Shown here: in pieces, positions 17,314-26,391 of the stretch | Position numbering within the stretch: position 1 is the first letter of the stretch | Layout of the letters: each line of letters opens with the position of its first letter | Assembly: GCF_049568105.1 (NCBI RefSeq) | Contig: NZ_CP145335.1 | Span: 2,232,001 to 2,296,000, forward strand | Source: Salinisphaera sp049568105 | GTDB lineage: Bacteria; Pseudomonadota; Gammaproteobacteria; Nevskiales; Salinisphaeraceae | Length of the DNA: 64,000 nucleotides | Direction: 5' to 3' | Notes under the pieces: model-generated | Database searches by the model: none | What the model was told of the DNA's origin: nothing | The model's input: only the letters and a program-made list of their open reading frames with translations | Program-made: the position numbers and the translations under genes

Positions 17314-18311
17314 ACCGGCTCGATGCCGTTGCCCACGCGGCGCGGTCGGCCGATGGCATTGCCGGCAAGACCGAGATCGCAGCCGTCATGGATACGCTAC
17401 GCGCCCACGGGGCCGACCCGGGCGCGATTCGTATCGGCGACGATTGCGCAGCGATCGCCGATGGCGATGGCTGGCTGTTGTTTGCCATCGAAGGGTTCGT
17501 CAAGCGCTTCGTGGCCTGCATGCCCTGGTTTGCCGGCTATTGCGGGGTGATGGTCAACATCAGCGATATCGCCGCGATGGGCGGGCGTGCCAGCGCCGTC
17601 GTGGACGCGGTCTGGAGCCGCGATATGGCCCATGCGCGGCCGATCGTCGAAGGCATGGCCGCGGCAGCACGGGCCTACGGCGTACCCATCGTGGGAGGCC
17701 ATAGCAACGCCCATAGCGACGACGAACAGCTGTCGGTCGCGATTATCGGCCGCGCGCGGCAGCTGCTGACCAGTTTCGATGCGCGACCGGGGGATATTCT
17801 GGTCGCCGCCATCGATCTGCGCGGGCGTTATCGAGAGCCGTTACCGAACTGGGATGCCAGTACCGAAGCGCCGGCGCCGCGGCTGCGCGCCGATCTCGAG
17901 CTGTTGCCGGAACTTGCCGAAGCCGGGCTGTGCCGGGCGGCGAAGGACATCAGTATGGGTGGGCTGGTGGGTACCGCCATGATGCTGGCCGAGTCGTCTC
18001 GGGTCGGCGCTGTGATCGATATCGCCCGTGTGCCGCGTCCAGATGTCGCCGAGCCCGCCCGCTGGCTGTGCGAAACCTTTCCCAGCTTCGGTTTTCTGCT
18101 GGCGGTGGCGGCCGAGGATGTCGCGGCGGTGACCGCGCGATTCAGCGCCCGTGGTATCGCCTGTGCCGCGATCGGACACTGCGACGACAGCCTGCGGCTG
18201 CGCCTGCGCGAGGCCGGCGCCGAGCGCGAGATCCGCGATTTTCGCACCCATCCATATATCGCCTGCGCCTCGAGACAGGCTGTTGCCGACTCGGAGTCTT
18301 CCCATGCCTGA
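17310..18311 (+). CDS. nitF: AIR synthase-related protein, Sll0787 family (Nit1C)
   Basis: 333 residues from ATG 17310, overlapping nitE by 4 bases (ATGA). It resembles PurM/SelD-type ATP-binding proteins: RIGDDCAAIADGDGWLLFA (Mg-ATP loop), MVNISDIAAMGGRASAVVDA, and AAKDISMGGLVGTAMML. PurM-type enzymes use ATP to activate a carbonyl or amide; the reaction of this family is not known. It ends with an 8-base overlap into the next gene. Confidence 0.92.
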   Translation: MNRLDAVAHAARSADGIAGKTEIAAVMDTLRAHGADPGAIRIGDDCAAIADGDGWLLFAIEGFVKRFVACMPWFAGYCGVMVNISDIAAMGGRASAVVDAVWSRDMAHARPIVEGMAAAARAYGVPIVGGHSNAHSDDEQLSVAIIGRARQLLTSFDARPGDILVAAIDLRGRYREPLPNWDASTEAPAPRLRADLELLPELAEAGLCRAAKDISMGGLVGTAMMLAESSRVGAVIDIARVPRPDVAEPARWLCETFPSFGFLLAVAAEDVAAVTARFSARGIACAAIGHCDDSLRLRLREAGAEREIRDFRTHPYIACASRQAVADSESSHA

Positions 18312-18585
18312 AACCTGGTTCAACGTACGCTGGCCGGACGATAGCCGTATGCGCTGCTATTCGCCGTCCAGCACGATTACCCAATTCTTCGAGCCCGGGG
18401 CACGCTATGCGGTGTCCGAATTCGTGGGCATCGCACGCGCAGCGCTCACCCACGCCAGCGAGAGGGTGCGCGCTAAATACGGTTATGCCTGCAGCGCATC
18501 GGCCGAACAGCTCGCCGTCATCGAACGCGCGGCCGAGGCTTTTGCAAGCCATGCCACGGTGACCGTCGAGGGGTTTGAACGATGA
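18304..18585 (+). CDS. nitG: MSMEG_0570-family small protein (Nit1C)
   Basis: 93 residues (MPETWFNVRWPDDSRMRCYS start). The family MSMEG_0570 is found only in Nit1C clusters. The fold is unknown: an N-terminal strand pair, then STITQFFEPGARYAVSEFVG and a C-terminal helix. It overlaps nitF by 8 bases and nitH by 4 bases, so translation is likely coupled on both sides. The family assignment rests on position and the WFNVRWPD start. Confidence 0.85.
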   Translation: MPETWFNVRWPDDSRMRCYSPSSTITQFFEPGARYAVSEFVGIARAALTHASERVRAKYGYACSASAEQLAVIERAAEAFASHATVTVEGFER

Positions 18586-19883
18586 GTCGATTCATGCGTC
18601 GGGCCATGATCGACGGCCCGGATATCGGTCGCCACTACCCGGTGGTAGTCATCGGCGGCGGCCAGGCGGGTTTGTCGGCGAGCTACTGGCTCCAGCAAGC
18701 CGATATCGAACATATCGTGCTGGAACAGCATCGCGTCGGGCATGCCTGGCGCGACAAGCGCTGGGATACCTTCTGTCTGGTCACGCCCAATTGGCAATGC
18801 CGGCTACCCGGCTTCGGCTACGACGGCGACGATCCCGATGGCTTCATGGGCAAGGACGAGATCGTGGCCTATCTCGAGCGCTATGCGGATTTCGTCGATC
18901 CGCCGCTGCGTGAAGGCGTTACCGTCACTCGTTTGGGCCGCGACGAACGCGCCAGGTTCGTAGTCGAAACCACCGCGGGTACGGCCACCGCCGATCAGGT
19001 GGTGCTCGCGGTCGCCGGCTATCACGTACCGCAGGTGCCGCGTATCGCCGAGCGTGTGCCTGCCCCGATCGATCAGCTGCATTCGGTCGACTATCGCAAC
19101 CCTCAGCAGCTTGCCGCCGGCGAGGTGATGGTCGTGGGCACGGGCCAATCCGGTTGTCAGATCGCTGAAGATCTGCACCGCGCCGGCCGGCGCGTGCATC
19201 TGTGTGTGGGAAGCGCACCGCGGGCACCTCGGGTCTATCGCGGGCGCGATTCGGTCGATTGGCTCGAATGCATGGGCACCTACGATGTCACGGTGGCCGA
19301 GCATGCCGAGCCCGAATACACGCTGCGCCACAAGGCCAACCACTACATGAGCGGGCGCGACGGCGGTCACGAAATCGACCTGCGTGCGTTCGCCCTCGAA
19401 GGCATGCAGCTCTATGGTCGCCTGGCGACGATCGAAGCGGGCGGGCGACTGCGATTCGAGCCCAATCTGGCCGACAACCTCGACAGCGCGGACGCCACCT
19501 ACTGCAAAATCCGCAACAGCATCGATGCCTATATCGCCGAACAGCAAATCGATGCGCCGGCCGCAGCGCCGTATCACCCGGTCTGGCAGCCGGCCTTCGA
19601 GCCCGAGCAACTGTCACTCGAGGCCAGCGGTATTACCACGCTCATCTGGGCAACGGGTTTTTCCGGCGATTTCTCCTGGGTCGAAGCGCCCGTGTTCGAC
19701 GGCCGCGGCGAACCGGTACACCGGCGCGGGGTGACGCCCGTCGACGGGCTGTATTTTCTCGGCCTGCCCTGGCTCAACACCTGGGGCTCGGGGCGTTTCG
19801 CGGCGGTCGGCGCGGATGCGGCCTATCTGGTCGACCAGATTGCAGCGCTGCAAGCCGCGCCGGCGGTCGCGGGTACCGGTTGA
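18582..19883 (+). CDS. nitH: Flavin-dependent oxidoreductase of the MSMEG_0569 family (Nit1C)
   Basis: 433 residues. The N-terminal FAD Rossmann motif is VVVIGGGQAGLSASYWL (residues 21-37), with a second NAD(P) Rossmann motif VMVVGTGQSGCQIAED near residue 183. PQVPRIAERVP and IWATGFSGDFSWV are typical of flavin monooxygenases (FMO/thioredoxin-reductase-like class). It is the last gene of the cluster, starting within the nitG stop (ATGA). Its substrate is unknown; with the nitrilase, oxidation of a nitrogen compound before hydrolysis is plausible. The gene ends 380 bp before the formamidase. Confidence 0.92.
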   Translation: MSRFMRRAMIDGPDIGRHYPVVVIGGGQAGLSASYWLQQADIEHIVLEQHRVGHAWRDKRWDTFCLVTPNWQCRLPGFGYDGDDPDGFMGKDEIVAYLERYADFVDPPLREGVTVTRLGRDERARFVVETTAGTATADQVVLAVAGYHVPQVPRIAERVPAPIDQLHSVDYRNPQQLAAGEVMVVGTGQSGCQIAEDLHRAGRRVHLCVGSAPRAPRVYRGRDSVDWLECMGTYDVTVAEHAEPEYTLRHKANHYMSGRDGGHEIDLRAFALEGMQLYGRLATIEAGGRLRFEPNLADNLDSADATYCKIRNSIDAYIAEQQIDAPAAAPYHPVWQPAFEPEQLSLEASGITTLIWATGFSGDFSWVEAPVFDGRGEPVHRRGVTPVDGLYFLGLPWLNTWGSGRFAAVGADAAYLVDQIAALQAAPAVAGTG

Positions 19884-20263
19884 GCGGGCCATCGTTGCGC
19901 TACGGCCTCTTCAAAATGCGAGGTCGTGAATTAAAAGATAAGCGGCTTTCGCGCCGGTTGTGGGGAACAACACTCAGCGAACGGCGAACTATGTTTTTGT
20001 TTTCCCGCCCGGTTCGACGAATTTTCAAAACATAAACCGCCCAACCGTGACACCGAACACCGGCAACACGAGCAAAATCGTCCGGCCTCGACATCCGTCA
20101 GGCGATAGACTGGATCCTGCTGGGCCGGGTGATCGATCAAAGTACTCGCTCTCGTCGTCGACCGTGACCTGGCCCACCCCGCTCGACCGCCGACCCCGCT
20201 CGGGTCGATGGCACTTCTCTTGCTTCACAGCCGATATGTTTTGGCGGTTCTTGTGAGGCAGTG
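19884..20263. other. Intergenic, possible promoter region of the formamidase
   Basis: 380 bp after nitH without a recognisable gene. AT-rich around 19980-20040 (TATGTTTTTGTTTTCCCGCC near 19989), which could hold a promoter for the formamidase. No terminator was seen after nitH, so read-through from the cluster is possible. Confidence 0.4.
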
Positions 20264-21682
20264 ATGAAGTCCAACGATTCCGATGACGCCCAGCACGGCA
20301 CCGGGGCCAAACCGGCCAACGGGCGGCGCGAATTTCTAAAAGGCGCCTTGGCGAGCGGCGGCGCGGCGGCGTTTGCCCAGAGCGGGTTCGCGGCTGCGGC
20401 AGGCAGCGGCAACCGCGTGGCCGACGGCACGGGATACCATTATCTGCCGGCCACGGTGGATACCGTGCATTGGGGCGTGTTCAGTAAGAACTTCAAACCA
20501 GCACTTACGGTGGATTCCGGCGACCTGGCGACGATCGAAGTGCTCACGCATCAGGCCGGCGATGACTACGACCGCATGATCAAGGGCGATAGCGCAGTCG
20601 AGCAGGTCTATCACTGGACGAAAGACGGCAAGAACGTCGACCGGCGTGGCGCCGGGCCAATGGATGCCCCAAACGGCGCCGGGGCCGGCTGGGGCGTGCA
20701 TATCTGTACCGGGCCAGTCTATGTGCGCGATGCCGAACCGGGCGACGTGCTCGAAGTGCGTATTCTCGACATGTATCCCCGCCCGAGCGGCAATCTCGAC
20801 TATCAAGGCAAGACCTACGGCACCAATCTTGCGGCCTGGTGGGGTTATCAGTACCACGACTTGATCGAGGAGCCGAAGCCACGCGAGGTGGTGACGATTT
20901 ACGAGCTGGACGCCAACGGCCATGAAGACTTCGCGCGGCCAGTCTATAACTATCGCTGGCTGCCGATGTCCGATCCGTCGGGCGTGCGTCACGACACCTA
21001 CGATTACCCTGGGCTGATCGCCGATCACAGCCAGCTCCAGAAAAACCACGACATCATGCCCGGCGTGCGGATTCCGATCCGGCCGCACTTTGGCACGATC
21101 GGTCTGGCGCCGGCCGAATCGGACCTCGTCAATTCGATTCCGCCCAGCTATACCGGTGGCAATATCGACGATTGGCGAGCAGGTAAAGGCTCGACGATCT
21201 ACTTCCCGGTCTCCGTGAAAGGGGCATATTTTTCGGTCGGCGATTCGCATGCCGCCCAGGGCGATTCGGAGTGTTGCGGTACCGCGATCGAATGCTCGTT
21301 TACCGGCGTCTTCCAGTTCAAGCTGCACAAGAAAGACGCCCTGCCGGGCACCAAGCTGGAGGCCCTGCAGTGGCCGCTGCTAGAGACCAAGGACGAATGG
21401 GTGATCCATGGCTTCAGCTACCCGAATTATCTAGCGCACTTTGGCTCCAAGCCGGAAGACCAGCAGGCCGTATTCAAGAACTCGTCCGTGGACAGGGCCA
21501 TGCGCGACGCGTTTCGCAAGATGCGGGCGTTCTTAATGCATACCCAGGGGTTGAGCGAGGACGAAGCGATCTCGCTGATGTCGGTTGCAGTGGATTTCAG
21601 CGTGACCCAGGTCGTTGACGGCAACTGGGGGGTGCATGCCTCGCTACCCAAGCGCATCTTCACCGGCTCGGCTAAAGGCTAA
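20264..21682 (+). CDS. Tat-exported acetamidase/formamidase
   Basis: 472 residues from ATG 20264, with GAGG at 5-base spacing; a GTG one codon earlier is possible. The N-terminus has a twin-arginine signal (GRREFLKGALASGG, then AAAFAQSGFAAAAG), so the enzyme is predicted periplasmic. The formamidase fold is clear: WGVHICTGPVYVRDAEPGDV, GTNLAAWWGYQY, GDSHAAQGDSECCGTAIE with the metal/active site, and a SLPKRIFTGSAKG C-terminus. Members hydrolyse formamide or short amides to ammonia and an acid. Placement after Nit1C suggests that amide made from cyanide or nitriles is a source of nitrogen, an inference. A short remnant of a related gene lies at 7.8 kb. Confidence 0.93.
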   Translation: MKSNDSDDAQHGTGAKPANGRREFLKGALASGGAAAFAQSGFAAAAGSGNRVADGTGYHYLPATVDTVHWGVFSKNFKPALTVDSGDLATIEVLTHQAGDDYDRMIKGDSAVEQVYHWTKDGKNVDRRGAGPMDAPNGAGAGWGVHICTGPVYVRDAEPGDVLEVRILDMYPRPSGNLDYQGKTYGTNLAAWWGYQYHDLIEEPKPREVVTIYELDANGHEDFARPVYNYRWLPMSDPSGVRHDTYDYPGLIADHSQLQKNHDIMPGVRIPIRPHFGTIGLAPAESDLVNSIPPSYTGGNIDDWRAGKGSTIYFPVSVKGAYFSVGDSHAAQGDSECCGTAIECSFTGVFQFKLHKKDALPGTKLEALQWPLLETKDEWVIHGFSYPNYLAHFGSKPEDQQAVFKNSSVDRAMRDAFRKMRAFLMHTQGLSEDEAISLMSVAVDFSVTQVVDGNWGVHASLPKRIFTGSAKG

Positions 21683-21982
21683 AGCGCTGTACAAGCTCAA
21701 CACGTCTGCCGGTATCGGCTGGCTCGCCGGCCCAGGCTTGCCCCCAACCGGGTATTAGTGCGCAGATATTGTCATTACACATCAGGGCTTATCGTGGCTC
21801 GTAGCCGGGCTTGCACAACTGGGCACTAGGGATACGTTGATTCGCGCTCGGAAGCGATCGGGACACGTTCTTTGGCCTGGGCCGCCTTACCCGAACACGT
21901 TTGACAGGCGATCCAGCCGGCTGATAACCACGAGTTATGTCGGGGCCGTTCCGGTGACCCGCTACGCGCAGAGGAGACTGTT
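21683..21982. other. Intergenic, no gene recognised
   Basis: 300 bp between the formamidase and a HAD gene. No hairpin or small gene was convincing. Confidence 0.35.
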
Positions 21983-22648
21983 ATGGCCCGTCGTATCAAT
22001 GCTGTTGCTTTCGACGTACTCGAAACCTTGCTCGATCTCGATCCGATCGGCACCCGGCTCGAAGAGGTCGGCCAGCCAGCTGCCGTTTTGGGGCCTTTTT
22101 TCATGCGCTTTCAGCGGGATGCCATGGCATTGACGCTGGCCGGCGATGTTGCGGACTTCAAGGCAACCGCTCGCCAGGCGTTACGGACCGAGACCCAACA
22201 GGCTATGTCGGAAGACGATATGGCTTATGTGCTCGAGGGCTTTGCGAAGGTTCCGGCGTTTCCGGATGCTGCGCCGGCGCTGCGTAAGCTCGCCGATGCC
22301 GGGGTAACGATCGGCTGCCTGACCGTGGGCGATCCGGATAATACACGGTCGTTTCTGGCCGGGGCCGGCCTGGATACTTACATCGACCAGGTGGTGACGT
22401 CCGACGTGGTAGGCACCTGGAAGCCTGCACCTGCGGTCTACCACTACACTGCCGATGCCTTAGGCTGCGAATTGGATCATATGGCTTTGGTCGCGGTACA
22501 CGCCTGGGACTGCCACGGCGCCAAGCGGGCCGGAGCGCTTGCGGGGTGGTGCTCGCGGCTCGAAGGCGAGCCGGGCGATGTGTTCCTGCCTGCCGATGTC
22601 CGCGGCGACGACCTCGTCGAGGTTGCCGAGGGGCTGCTGACGCTCTAG
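21983..22648 (+). CDS. HAD-family hydrolase, haloacid dehalogenase type II-like
   Basis: 221 residues. The HAD nucleophile motif is AFDVLETLLDL (D11), with the family FDxxGTL altered to FDVLETL. The cap, CLTVGDPDN (motif II), WKPAPAVYHYTAD (motif III lysine) and VAVHAWDCHGAKRAG (motif IV) match the type II haloacid dehalogenase/phosphatase group. Substrate unknown. The AGAGGAG Shine-Dalgarno region is good. The TAG stop is part of a CTAG that forms the left border of an inverted-repeat element (22649-22893). Confidence 0.85.
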   Translation: MARRINAVAFDVLETLLDLDPIGTRLEEVGQPAAVLGPFFMRFQRDAMALTLAGDVADFKATARQALRTETQQAMSEDDMAYVLEGFAKVPAFPDAAPALRKLADAGVTIGCLTVGDPDNTRSFLAGAGLDTYIDQVVTSDVVGTWKPAPAVYHYTADALGCELDHMALVAVHAWDCHGAKRAGALAGWCSRLEGEPGDVFLPADVRGDDLVEVAEGLLTL

Positions 22649-22893
22649 GGCGCGTCGTCGCATGACGCCTGCCCATTGTGGCAGGCAAGGCGCAGGCCAC
22701 CGAGCGTAGTAGGCCCACGTTCAAGGCCTGCAACGCCGCATGGCGCGATCGGCAGGCGTCCCCCATAGAGTCCTCTTGTAGCGGCCATCCGCCGTCATCG
22801 TTCGCTCACGTGGCTGGGCTATGCAACGTTCACAATCCCTTGGCTTGCCACCTACAGGGCCGCGGATGCGGCGGCGTATGTCGTGACGACGCG
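22649..22893. mobile_element. MITE-like inverted-repeat element, copy 1
   Basis: 245-bp non-coding unit with inverted ends GGCGCGTCGTC...GACGACGCGCC. It shares internal blocks (ATGACGCCTGCCCAT, CCTGCAACGCCG, TCGTTCGCTCA, CCTTGGCTTGCCACCT) with copy 2 at 60491-60717. The left border directly follows a CTAG containing the stop codon of the HAD gene; the right border lacks a matching CTAG. It encodes no transposase. Confidence 0.75.
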
Positions 22894-23258
22894 CCCGCAT
22901 TGGCCTACGCCGATCGTGTCTTGCAAGGCGCGAGTTGCGGGTCCTGGCGGGCCACGGCCCAGACACGAAACGCCGCAGGACACGATGGGCGGTCCAGCCC
23001 GAAGGGACAGGCCTCTATGAATTAACGACGCGACGGCCATCTAGCGTCACCGCAGCCTCGCGTTGCTGCATAACAGCGCCCGACGCGGACTCGTACGACA
23101 CGATTGGTCTCTGCAAACGACAAACCCGGTTGGCTGCCCGGTTCACATATTTCCTAGAGCCGACCGGTCGACCACTCAGACGCACGAATTTCGCTGATCG
23201 AGAACACGACGGCCCTATCGAAAGGTATTCTGGTTTACCCCTTTAGAAGGAGTCTATT
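22894..23258. other. Intergenic, upstream region of the DUF2231 gene
   Basis: 365 bp after the MITE-like element. Nothing coding was recognised. The end carries AGAAGGAG (23245-23252), the Shine-Dalgarno that sets the TTG start of the next gene. Confidence 0.4.
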
Positions 23259-23684
23259 TTGACTGCCGCTACCCACCCAACGTCTACAGCCGGAATCAAT
23301 CCGCTGCATGCGTTATCACTATCCGGCACGTTTCCGCTGTTTCTTGGCGCTGCCCTGAGCGACTATGCCTACGCGACGTCGTATCACATCCAATGGAGCA
23401 CATTCTCGTCCTGGTTGATCGCCGGCGCGCTCGTGTTTACAGGCTTTGCCCTGTTATGCGGGCTGATCGGTCTGTTTCGGGCCGAGCGTCGCGCGCCATA
23501 TGCCATCTATTGCCTTGTGCTACTAGCAACCTGGGTTGTCGGCTTCATCAACGCGCTGATCCACGCGCGGGATGCATGGGCCATGATGCCCACCGGCTTC
23601 GTGCTTTCTATCGTCGTTGCCGTGCTCGGCTGTGCGGCCACATGGCTCGGCTTTTCTCGTCTCGGCGCCGGAGGGCGGTCATGA
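23259..23684 (+). CDS. DUF2231-type membrane protein
   Basis: 141 residues with four transmembrane helices (SLSGTFPLFLGAALSDYAYA, SWLIAGALVFTGFALLCGLI, AIYCLVLLATWVVGFINALI, GFVLSIVVAVLGCAATWLGF). The start is TTG 23259, fixed by AGAAGGAG 6 bases upstream. DUF2231 proteins often sit next to PQQ-type or sorbosone dehydrogenase genes and may be a membrane electron-transfer or heme-linked partner. The stop overlaps the start of the dehydrogenase by 4 bases (ATGA), implying a coupled pair. Confidence 0.82.
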   Translation: MTAATHPTSTAGINPLHALSLSGTFPLFLGAALSDYAYATSYHIQWSTFSSWLIAGALVFTGFALLCGLIGLFRAERRAPYAIYCLVLLATWVVGFINALIHARDAWAMMPTGFVLSIVVAVLGCAATWLGFSRLGAGGRS

Positions 23685-25000
23685 AAACGCAAGGGATTTT
23701 GTACGCAAGCGCCCTATCGCTAGCCTTGGTTGCTGGCGGCGCCCAAGCGGCTGACTCGGAACAGCAATTCGGCCCCAATCCGAACCTGCCAGAGCCGCAG
23801 CGTGGATTGCTGCCGAACATGACGATCCCCGAGCCGGCCGACTGGGGTGATCAGAAACCCACCGTACCGGATGGGTATACGATCCAAGCCATTGCTACCG
23901 ATCTGAAGGTCCCGCGCCAGACGCTGGTGCTGCCCAATGGCGATATTCTGGTGGCCGAGGGCAAAGGCGGTGGCAATGCCCCGAAGACCAAGCCCAAGGA
24001 TTTCATCGCCAGTGTTATCAAATCACAGGGCACGACTTCGGTTAAAGGTGGCGACCGGCTGACATTGCTGCGCGACGGCAATAACGACGGCAACTACGAC
24101 CAACAAACGGTGTTCGCCGACGGCCTCAACGCACCCTACGGCCTGGCGCTGGTCGATAATAATCTTTATGTCGCCAACCAGGATTCGCTCGTCCGGTTCG
24201 ATTATCAGGACGGTCAGACCCACGCCAGCGGCAAGCCGGAACTGGTCACGGAACTGCCTTCGCGGATCAACCATCATTGGACCAAGGCCCTGACCGCGAG
24301 CGCCGACGGCCAATATCTCTATGTTGGCATCGGCTCCAACAGCAACATCACCGAACGTGGCATGGAAGCCGAAGTCGACCGGGCCGAGATCTGGCAGATC
24401 GACCGCGAAACCGGCGCCCATCGCACCTATGCTTCCGGCGTACGCAACCCCACAGCCCTGGCTATCCAACCGGGTACGGACCAGCTATGGGCAGTCGCGA
24501 ACGAGCGTGATGAACTCGGCCCGAACCTGGTGCCCGACTATCTCACGACCATTCAGGAAGGCGCCTTCTACGGCTGGCCCTATAGCTATTGGGGCCAGCA
24601 CGTCGATCCGCGCGTGAAGCCGCAGAATCCAGACAAGGTTGAATCGGCCGTCGCACCAGATTACAGCCTCGGCTCGCATCACGCCCCGCTCGGCGTTGCC
24701 TTTTCCAACGACAGCGTGGGCGGCGATTTTTCGAACGGCGTATTCGTCGGCGAACACGGCAGCTGGAACCGCGGCGACCCAGTCGGCTACAAGGTCGTAT
24801 TCATCCCGTTTGAAAACGGCAAGCCCGCGGGCAACCCCGTGGACTTTGTCTCCGGCTTTCTCAGCGGCGACGACAAGACCCGCGGCCGCCCGGTCGGCGT
24901 GACCGTCGCGCCGGATGGGTCGATCCTCGTTGCTGACGACCTGACCAACGCTGTGTGGCGCGTGACACGCAACAACGCCAATACGCAGGAACCCGGTTAA
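23681..25000 (+). CDS. Secreted L-sorbosone dehydrogenase-like PQQ/beta-propeller enzyme
   Basis: 439 residues. The signal peptide is MKTQGILYASALSLALVAGG plus AQAAD. The rest is a six-bladed beta-propeller of the sorbosone/glucose dehydrogenase type: IQAIATDLKVPRQTLVLPNG, DRLTLLRDGNNDG, NQDSLVRFDYQDGQ, SGVRNPTALAIQPGTDQLWA, FYGWPYSYWG, GSHHAPLGVAFSND, VFVGEHGSWNRG, and RPVGVTVAPDGSILVADDLT. Such enzymes oxidise sugars or aldehydes in the periplasm with PQQ. It overlaps the DUF2231 gene by 4 bases. Confidence 0.92.
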   Translation: MKTQGILYASALSLALVAGGAQAADSEQQFGPNPNLPEPQRGLLPNMTIPEPADWGDQKPTVPDGYTIQAIATDLKVPRQTLVLPNGDILVAEGKGGGNAPKTKPKDFIASVIKSQGTTSVKGGDRLTLLRDGNNDGNYDQQTVFADGLNAPYGLALVDNNLYVANQDSLVRFDYQDGQTHASGKPELVTELPSRINHHWTKALTASADGQYLYVGIGSNSNITERGMEAEVDRAEIWQIDRETGAHRTYASGVRNPTALAIQPGTDQLWAVANERDELGPNLVPDYLTTIQEGAFYGWPYSYWGQHVDPRVKPQNPDKVESAVAPDYSLGSHHAPLGVAFSNDSVGGDFSNGVFVGEHGSWNRGDPVGYKVVFIPFENGKPAGNPVDFVSGFLSGDDKTRGRPVGVTVAPDGSILVADDLTNAVWRVTRNNANTQEPG

Positions 25001-25323
25001 ACAAATCTTTGTTTTGCCGTACTAGGGCCATGCCCCGATAGTTGGCTGTCGGGGCATGCTGCAATAGGGATTCGAGATCGGGCCATCTCGAAAAGGTCGC
25101 ATCTACACAACGCCAGACATATCTGACTTGACCCTATTTCGGTTCCAGGGCGCCCTACCAAACAAGCTATCGGCTCTATTGGATGGCTGGGGCTTAGGCG
25201 ATTCAGTGCGCCTACAAGCATAGGGATTGAACCCACCGTTGACCTGCGTCAAAGCGCAGCGCTCCGGCAACAATAGTCTGGGGACAGACGCGATTCACCT
25301 GCTATTGATGCTCGAGATGCGCC
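25001..25323. other. Intergenic region before UspA
   Basis: 323 bp; holds the hairpin at 25029-25058 and no gene. Confidence 0.4.
25029..25058 (+). terminator. Hairpin downstream of the dehydrogenase operon
   Basis: CATGCCCCGA (25029-25038) pairs with TCGGGGCATG (25049-25058), with the stem extendable by a wobble and one A-T pair. No T run follows, so this may be a Rho-assisted or weak terminator. Confidence 0.5.
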
Positions 25324-25764
25324 ATGTCACGCGAGATACTTGTGCCGGTCGACTTGGCCCAGCCACATGCCATAGAGCTTGCGCTCCCCTATGCGGTGCA
25401 GTGGGCGAAGGTACGTGAGGTGCCGTTGCGCCTGCTTACGGTGTTGCCGGACATCAACGCCGGGATGTACCCGTACGTGGCTGTGGAGGCTGGCAAGGAA
25501 TCGCTCCAGGCCGCTAAAGATCGGCTCGAGGCGGTCGCACAGCAGTATGTCCCCTCCGATATCCAATCGCTGACGAGCGTGCTCGTTGGTCGCATGCCGC
25601 GCTATCTGATCGATGAAATCAATAAAACGCGTCCGGATATGGTGGTCATGGCCGCCCACGATCCGCGCTTGTCCGATGTGTTTTTAGGCAGTATTGCCGG
25701 CTCGATCGTCGGCCACGCGCGCTGCCCTGTACTCGTTGTGCGAGCACCTGAGTCACACGGATAG
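25324..25764 (+). CDS. Universal stress protein UspA family
   Basis: 146 residues, single Usp domain. MSREILVPVDLAQPHAIELA opens the fold. VVMAAHDPRLSDVFLGSIAG, SIVGHARCPVLVVR match the UspA ATP-binding pattern (G-2X-G-9X-G(S/T) type). Usp proteins accumulate under starvation and stress; specific partners are unknown. It is a single-gene unit. Confidence 0.88.
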   Translation: MSREILVPVDLAQPHAIELALPYAVQWAKVREVPLRLLTVLPDINAGMYPYVAVEAGKESLQAAKDRLEAVAQQYVPSDIQSLTSVLVGRMPRYLIDEINKTRPDMVVMAAHDPRLSDVFLGSIAGSIVGHARCPVLVVRAPESHG

Positions 25765-25947
25765 GCCGAGTACGGCTCGAGGCAATCGCAAAACCTGAAG
25801 TCGGATTCTGCTGGCCGGTGCGTTCATGCACGATTACGGCCCGGCGTTTGCAATTTATCGCCGACCTGCGTAGATAACCGGAACTGGCCGAGCCGCTGGA
25901 TTCTGCGGTTGACCGGCCGTACCAGTATTCAACGCAGGCACTGATCG

Positions 25948-26334
25948 ATGAACGACACCACCCTTTCGTTTTCTTTCAACGGACGAATCCGTAGCCTGCG
26001 GTATGCCGTTGTCGGGATCGGCGAAATGTTGGCTACCCAGCACAACGCTTGGATTCATGCCGTGGCTACGGCGGTGGTCGTATGTCTTGGCTTCATGGCC
26101 GGCATATCGCCGATCCAGTGGTGCATCCTGGTGCTGGCGATAGCTGCGGTATGGGTCGCCGAAGCCTTGAATACGGCGTTCGAACTGCTATGCGACGTGG
26201 CATCGCCGGAATTTCATCCGGTCGTCAAGAAAGCCAAGGACGTAGCCGCCGGCGCAGTCTTGCTCAGCGCGATCGGCTCGATCGTCATTGGCCTGATCAT
26301 ATTCGTACCGCCAATCGAGGCTTGGTTGTCCTGA
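25948..26334 (+). CDS. dgkA: Diacylglycerol kinase (DgkA family)
   Basis: 128 residues with three predicted membrane helices. WIHAVATAVVVCLGFMAGIS, then WVAEALNTAFELLCDVASPE, with the catalytic-type glutamate in the AEALNTAFE motif, and VVKKAKDVAAGAVLLSAIGS match DgkA, which phosphorylates diacylglycerol or undecaprenol. The start ATG is preceded by GCAGGC. It is convergent with the downstream PAP2-type phosphatase, a counterpart in lipid phosphate turnover. Confidence 0.88.
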   Translation: MNDTTLSFSFNGRIRSLRYAVVGIGEMLATQHNAWIHAVATAVVVCLGFMAGISPIQWCILVLAIAAVWVAEALNTAFELLCDVASPEFHPVVKKAKDVAAGAVLLSAIGSIVIGLIIFVPPIEAWLS

Positions 26335-26391
26335 ATCATGCGTTTTGCCAGGTGCGCCAGGCCGAAACGCCGCTCGCCGAGCGACTCGAAC

